A stretch of DNA of 64,000 nucleotides, from positions 3,977,503 to 4,041,502 of the forward strand of contig NC_045143.1 in assembly GCF_008831285.2 (NCBI RefSeq), given 5' to 3'. Positions 58,713 through 64,000 of this stretch are shown piece after piece. The position numbers and the translations under genes were made by a program. Source of the DNA: Nymphaea colorata (lineage: Eukaryota; Streptophyta; Magnoliopsida; Nymphaeales; Nymphaeaceae). Each line of letters starts with the position of its first letter. The first letter of the stretch is position 1. The notes beneath the pieces are model-generated. The model was not told the DNA's origin and did not search any database. It was given only the letters and a program-made list of their open reading frames with translations.

Positions 58713-61700
58713 ATGACTTCAAGAGTGGGAGCCTCTGAACTAGCTAAGACTGAAAAACTCAGTGGAAATAATTTTCATGCATGGAAACGTAGGATCATGT
58801 TGGCCTTAACTCTAGAAAGACTGATTTATGTTATCAACAAGCCCTTTCCTACTTTAGGAGACAAACCTACTGATGAGGAAAAGAAGGAATATGAGGCGTT
58901 TGAGAATGATGACTTGATGGCCAAAACCATCATGTTAACATTCATGGAAGATGATCTGATCAGAGTGTTTGAAGACTGTCCAACAGCAAAAGATATGTTA
59001 GATAGTATTTCATCCAAATTCAACACCACTACTACTATGCATGTTCAATTGTTGCTAGAACAGTATACCTCGTATAAAATGAAGGAATCAGATAGAGTTG
59101 TTGACCATGTTAACAAAATGTTGGTCATGGCTAAGGACCTAGCAGTAGTGGGAAATGTGATATCTGATAACATGCAAATATGCACCATTCTGAATAGTTT
59201 ACCATCTTCTTGGGATATGGCTGTCACTGCGTTGAGTCTACAATTTGACACTTTGAATCTAGAGAAACTCCCTATACAATTAGCTATTCATCAAGAACGT
59301 TTGACCAAGAGAAATGATGTAGAACTTATGAATGTTCAAGAAAAACCAACAAATCTTGCGCCTATAAGGTCTAAAGACTTTAAAAAGAAAAACGATGGCA
59401 AGTTCAAAGGAAATTTTGCAGGAACTCCAAGAACTCAAGGAACTGTAGTGAAATGTTACAGATGTGGGAAGCCTGGACACATCAAGAAGAACTGCAGGAC
59501 AAAATTCTCGAACAAGAAGGACAACAAGATTCAGAACAAAGGAAAAGACCATGAGAAATACAATGAAGAAATCATTTGTGTTGTGTCAGAGTGTTTGTTT
59601 GCAGATGGAGATTTAACTGGTTGGTGGGTCGACTCGGGAGCTACACGTCACATTGCAAAAACAAAAGAAGGCATGATTCGTATGGAAAACCTAAGTCTGG
59701 GAATGCAAAAGGTTTATATGGGTAACAACTCATACTGTGATGTAATGGGAGTTGGCACATATCGACTGAATATTGGGGGCACAAGCGTCATTCTTACTGA
59801 AGTCTTGTATGTTCCTTCTATGCGGAGGAACTTAGTGTCAGTCCCTGTTTTGACTGGAAAAGGTTTTGAAGTTCGTTTTGTTCCAGGAAAAGTCACAGTA
59901 GGAAAACATGGGAGGACCATGTTTGATGGAAAATATGTTAAGGAACATGGTATGTTCAAACTCAATGATATGAATAAATCTTCCAGTTCTGCTTATACTG
60001 ATTGTGCGATGAATGTGAGTACAAATCTATGGCATGAAAGATTAGGCCATGTAAGCATCAACAAAATGAAACTTCTAGCACAACAAGGTATTATACCTGA
60101 CATTAAAGCAAATGATTTCACGAAATGTGAAGTATGTTTATATGAAAAGATGACAAGAAAACCCTTTCCATCTGAAGTAATACGGGCCATTGATCTATTG
60201 AAAATAATCCACACCGACATTTGTGGACCTTTTAGAGTCCAAACACATAGTGGAAAGTTATATTTTATAACTTTTATTGATGACTTTTCAAGATTTGGAT
60301 ATATTTACCTTATTAGATATAAGTCAGAAGCACTTGAAAAATTCAAGGAATATAAATCTGAAGTCGAGAGACAACTTGGGAAAAACATCAAGGTTATAAG
60401 GTCTGATCGAGGAGGTGAATATACATCAAATGAATTCCTCGAACACTGCAAAGACCTTGGAATTAATAGGCAAAGAACAATGCCTAGGACACCGCAGCAA
60501 AATGGTGTCGCTGAGAGGTGTAACAGAACCCTTTTGAACATGGTGAGATCTATGTTGGCAGGTGCACAATTACCCAAAGTTTTTTGGGGAGAAGCTGTTT
60601 TAACAGCCATGTATACTATTAATCGAGTGCCCTGCAAGGCAGTCCCAACCACTCCTTATGAGAGATGGACTGGTATGAAACCAGACTTAAGACATCTTAA
60701 GAGATGGGGATCTGTAGCACATGTAAAAATTTTAGATTCAAAAATGGATAAACTGGATATCAGATCAGTAAGATGTGTGTTTATTGGATATCCAAAAGGA
60801 TCCAAAGGCCCAAAGGCTACAGATTATATCACTCTACTATGGGGCTCATAGAAAGTAGAGATGTAGAGTTCCTTGAAGAACTCAATAACATTGATAATAA
60901 TCCAGTAAAAGATCACAATGATCTATTGGAGGACCTGATTTATTCAGATGATCAGTCTGGCAAGGAACCGACTGGAGTACAATCTGGTAATGAACCGACT
61001 ATAGATCAGTTTGGCAATGAACCAACTGAGCAAGAATTGATTAGAATACAGTCTGGTAATGAACCGATTGTGGATCAGTCTGGTAATGAACCGACTGAAG
61101 ATCAGTCTGGCAATGAACCGACTGGGGATCAGTTTGGTAATGAACCAACTGAGTATGAAATTACTGGAATACAGTCTGGTAATGAACCGACTGGAGATCA
61201 GTTTGGTAATGAACCAACTGAGCATGAAATGTCTGGTGTACAATCTGGTAATGAACCGACTGGGGAACAGTTAGGCAATGAACCAACTGATCCAAATACC
61301 TTATCAACTCAGACTTTGTTAGGTCATAAAAGACCTAGGGCTCCACCTTCATATTTGAGTGATTATTATGTATATCTTGCAGAGGAGCTATGCTGTTTAG
61401 TAGATATTGACGAAATGTCTGACAATCTGACATATGATGATGCGATAAATTCGCATGAATCATCAGATTGGGTGAACGCTATGGATGAGGAAATTGAATC
61501 CATAGAAAAGAATAAAGTCTAGGAATTAGTAGATCTTCCTAATGACAGAAAACCCATTGGATGTAAATGGGTGCTAAGGAAGAAGTATAAAGCTAACGGA
61601 TCAGTCGAAAAATTCAAAGCCAGACTGGTAGCGAAAGGTTTTTCCCAAGAGGAAGGAATTGATTATTCAGAGACCTATTCGCCAGTTGCAAAGTTTGCAT

Positions 61701-62974
61701 CAATCAGAATAATTTTGGTTATTGCGGCATTCTATGACTTAGATATTTGTCAGATGGATGTAAAGACTGCTTTTCTGAATGGTGAGTTGAAAGAAACTAT
61801 ATATATGACTCAACCACAAGGATATGTTATCAAGGAAAAAGAAGACAAAGTGTACAAGTTGAATAAATCGTTGTATGGACTGAAACAGTCTCCTAGACAG
61901 TGGTATTTTGCTTTTCACAAAGCAATTACAAAACTTGGGTTTGTTGCAAACCAACTGGATCACTGTGTGTATGTTTGGAAAAGTGGGAGCCTTTTCTGTA
62001 TTCTATCATTATATGTTGATGACATATTACTAACTGGAAATGATAACGATATGATTGTCAAAACGAAGACTTGGCTGAACAAAAACTTCGAAATGAAGGA
62101 CTTGGGTGAAGCTTCATACATATTAGGAATAAAGATCACTCGAGATAGAGACTCAAGAATTCTGAGTTTGAGCCAAGAACGATATATTGATTATATCCTA
62201 AAGAAATTTCGAATGCAAGATTGCAAACCAATTGGAACTCCCATAGCTAAAGGAGCAAATCTAAGCAGGAACGATTGTCTTGGAGAAGAACATCAGAAAT
62301 TACATGTTCCTTATGCACAGGCTGTTGGTAGTCTAATGTATCTAATGTTGTGTACCAGACCTGACATAAGTTTTCCTATCGGTCTGGTAAGTCGTTATCA
62401 AAGTAATCCTGGATGGCCACATTGGCAAGCAGTAAAAAGGATTTTTCGGTATATTAAAGGAACAAAAGGACTGAAATTGTCCTACTAAGCTAATGAGCTG
62501 ACCTTAGTTGGCTATTCAGATGCAGATTTTGCAGGATGCAAAAACGATAGTAAGTCTACATCTGGTTATGTATTCCTTTTTGGAGGTGGAGCGATAGCCT
62601 GGTCCTACAAGAAGCAGGGATGTGTTGCTCAACACACACAAGAAGCAGAATATGTAGCATGTAATGTTGCCACCACATTTGCTGTCTGGATAAATCGGTT
62701 CTTGAAAGACTTGAAATTAGATCTTGATCATGAACCAGTTCAACTATATTGTGATAATCAGGCAGCGATATCACTTATGAAAAATGGAGCTGTGAGCTCA
62801 AAGAGTAAACATATAATGGTGAAATACCATTATGTTCATGAAATGATTGAGAAAAATGAAATCTCAGTCGAATACATGCCTACCAATGACATGGTAGCAG
62901 ATCCCCTTACCAAGGGAATATCAGAAGACTTGTTTACCAAGCATGTAGCCCATATGAGGCTGAGATATATTTGA
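58713..62974 (+). pseudogene. copia gag-pol polyprotein, one frameshift and two in-frame stops
   Basis: Frame 1 (58713-60851) holds gag with a CX2CX4HX4C knuckle (CYRCGKPGHIKKNC), the protease motif VDSGATRH, the HHCC zinc region (WHERLGH, CEVC) and the integrase core (HTDICG, RSDRGGEY, NGVAERCN). An exact 8-bp duplication, CCAAAGGC at 60802-60809 and again at 60810-60817, shifts the frame. The downstream frame continues through an SGNEPT repeat region to an in-frame TAG (61520-61522). RT follows (KARLVAKGFSQ; YVDD at 62012-62023), then a TAA (62486-62488), and finally RNase H (YSDADFAG, EAEYVA, YCDNQAA) to 62974. All later segments share one frame, so only these three lesions separate them. 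The element should be unable to make full pol by itself. Confidence 0.95.
60953..61288 (+). repeat. coding minisatellite (SGNEPT units) between integrase and RT
   Basis: About eleven units of a 24-base motif coding for DQSGNEPT-like octapeptides, with S/F/L and N/K variants. Some units are separated by spacers such as EQELIRI or EYEITGI. The region lies in the variable linker between integrase and RT. Other frames also stay open here because of the repeat and are not genes. Confidence 0.9.
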
Positions 62975-63127
62975 ATGGTTGCGATGGAAAAAACCTTGAA
63001 TGAAAAACCTCGCTAAGAACCTTGAACCAAAATTCAAGTTACGATGGACAAACCAATGATGGAAAACCTCGTAACTTAGAAACAGTAAACCCACATAAAG
63101 TGGAAGCAAACTGTCGGTCTCATGGCC

Positions 63128-63137
63128 AAGTGGGAGA
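63128..63137 (+). other. polypurine tract
   Basis: AAGTGGGAGA immediately precedes the 3' LTR and is the expected plus-strand priming site. Confidence 0.85.
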
Positions 63138-63510
63138 TGTTGGGTAATGGCCTTGAGCCCGATCCATTTCCCTCTATAACTGCAAAGGAGATCCTGCAGT
63201 TATGGAATTAAAGCAGGAAATAAATCAAATATTAAAGTTTCCGTTTTAATTCTTACCATAAATCTTCATGCCATAACCGTAGCTGGGATTTGGGGAAACC
63301 CTGAGAGGCGGTCTATATAGCCCAGCCTCTATTCATCTAAAGGTGACGTTGAGAAATCAACTGCGCGTCTCTCAGAAGCAAACCCCCAAAATCAATTTTA
63401 CTCTTGCTTCTTCCCTTTTCTCTTCTATTTTGTCGCAGGTGCTGCTGTTGAATCGTGGCTAAAGAATCACCAAAACCTTCCGCTGCTATACTTCTTCAGA
63501 GTTTCCATCA
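63138..63510 (+). repeat. 3' LTR of the copia element
   Basis: 373 bp, identical to the 5' LTR except G at 63406 in place of A. The LTR TATA box copy is at 63312-63320. Confidence 0.97.
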
Positions 63511-63515
63511 CTTTC

Positions 63516-64000
63516 CGTTCTCAATTGAGGCTGGAGCAGAGTTGAACACTTCTGACTAATGTCTTTGGGAAAATTTGGTTAACCTGAACTCTCCTCACAC
63601 CCAGCTAAACCTGATTACTTGTACACCATCTAACGCCATATACCATTCTGGGTTCCTTTGATCACACTGAACAGCTAGCAACTTAATGAAGCAAAGGCCG
63701 TTCAGCTCATCATGGATCCACTTAGTCGGGCAACACCAGATTTTGCAAGATAGTCATATGAAGACATTTCATCTAACATTTCATCAACAAATCTCGCTTA
63801 AGCATCAATATTAGCCCCGTTAACCATAGTTGCGCCATCATGATTAGACTTGTAGAAGTGCCATGACAGAACAAGTTTTTAAACTTCAAAAGAACAAGAA
63901 AATACTAATCGATCTTATTCTATTGGTACATCTAAAATCTCGTCGTCTATAAGTAGTTATTTGGTACTCCTCTAATACTTTTCACCGCCCTTAATCAAAC
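63516..64000. other. flanking DNA, nothing recognised
   Basis: This sequence follows the retrotransposon insertion. I see no coding region or repeat. Confidence 0.5.

Larger units (their letters stand above)
58306..63515 (+). mobile_element. full-length Ty1/copia LTR retrotransposon, pol broken
   Basis: Two 373 bp LTRs (58311-58683 and 63138-63510) flank a tRNA-Met primer site, one gag-pol region in Ty1/copia order (gag, protease, integrase, RT, RNase H) and a purine tract. The LTRs begin TG and end CA and differ at one base only: A at 58579, G at 63406. The flanks CTTTT (58306-58310) and CTTTC (63511-63515) look like a 5-bp target duplication with one mismatch. The near-identical LTRs indicate very recent insertion. 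Confidence 0.97.

Noticed and set aside
60944-61274. Open frames on both strands across the SGNEPT repeat
   Set aside because: They stay open only because the 24-base repeat has no stop in several frames. The pol frame explains the region.

Overview
The window is nuclear DNA of a flowering plant. Supporting this are spliced genes with GT-AG introns, a clade A protein phosphatase 2C (ABA co-receptor family), a plastid 1-deoxy-D-xylulose-5-phosphate synthase of the divergent plant class III, plant-type MIR156 hairpins, and plant transposons (Ty1/copia, LINE, hAT-, CACTA- and MITE-like). The DNA is AT-rich with many TA, TC and GA microsatellites. I cannot name the species.

Layout. 1-7 kb is mostly intergenic, with a hAT-type miniature element (479-912) and a tight cluster of four CACGTG motifs (4824-5110). 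7.8-10.3 kb holds an intact four-exon clade A PP2C on the + strand. 15.2-18.5 kb holds a nearly identical 2.5 kb inverted copy of that gene. It is fused in frame to an older, decayed PP2C relic, so the locus is an inverted, tail-to-tail pair with a 4.7 kb spacer. A LINE relic follows at 18.7-19.3 kb. 19.7-27.6 kb is a ten-exon DXS gene on the - strand, predicted at 718 residues, with substitutions in the usual thiamine-diphosphate and histidine positions.

28-52 kb has no protein gene I can support. It contains short direct duplications, MITE-like pieces, a 59 bp TA tract and one MIR156 hairpin (37.68 kb) with a TATA box upstream. 52.6-54.2 kb is a tandem MIR156 array. Five hairpins carry identical mature miR156 at 141-144 bp spacing; they are flanked by variant and decayed copies, and a TATA box lies upstream. 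57.4-57.7 kb is a small CACTA-like element. 58.3-63.5 kb is a complete-length Ty1/copia retrotransposon whose LTRs differ at one base in 373. Its polyprotein is nonetheless broken by an 8-bp duplication and two stop codons.

The most notable systems are the MIR156 array, which could give a multi-hairpin precursor of the SPL-repressing miRNA, and the PP2C inverted pair, which looks like gene conversion plus chimera formation and could yield double-stranded RNA. Exon boundaries, hairpins and repeat ends were read by eye; no alignment, folding or expression data were available.
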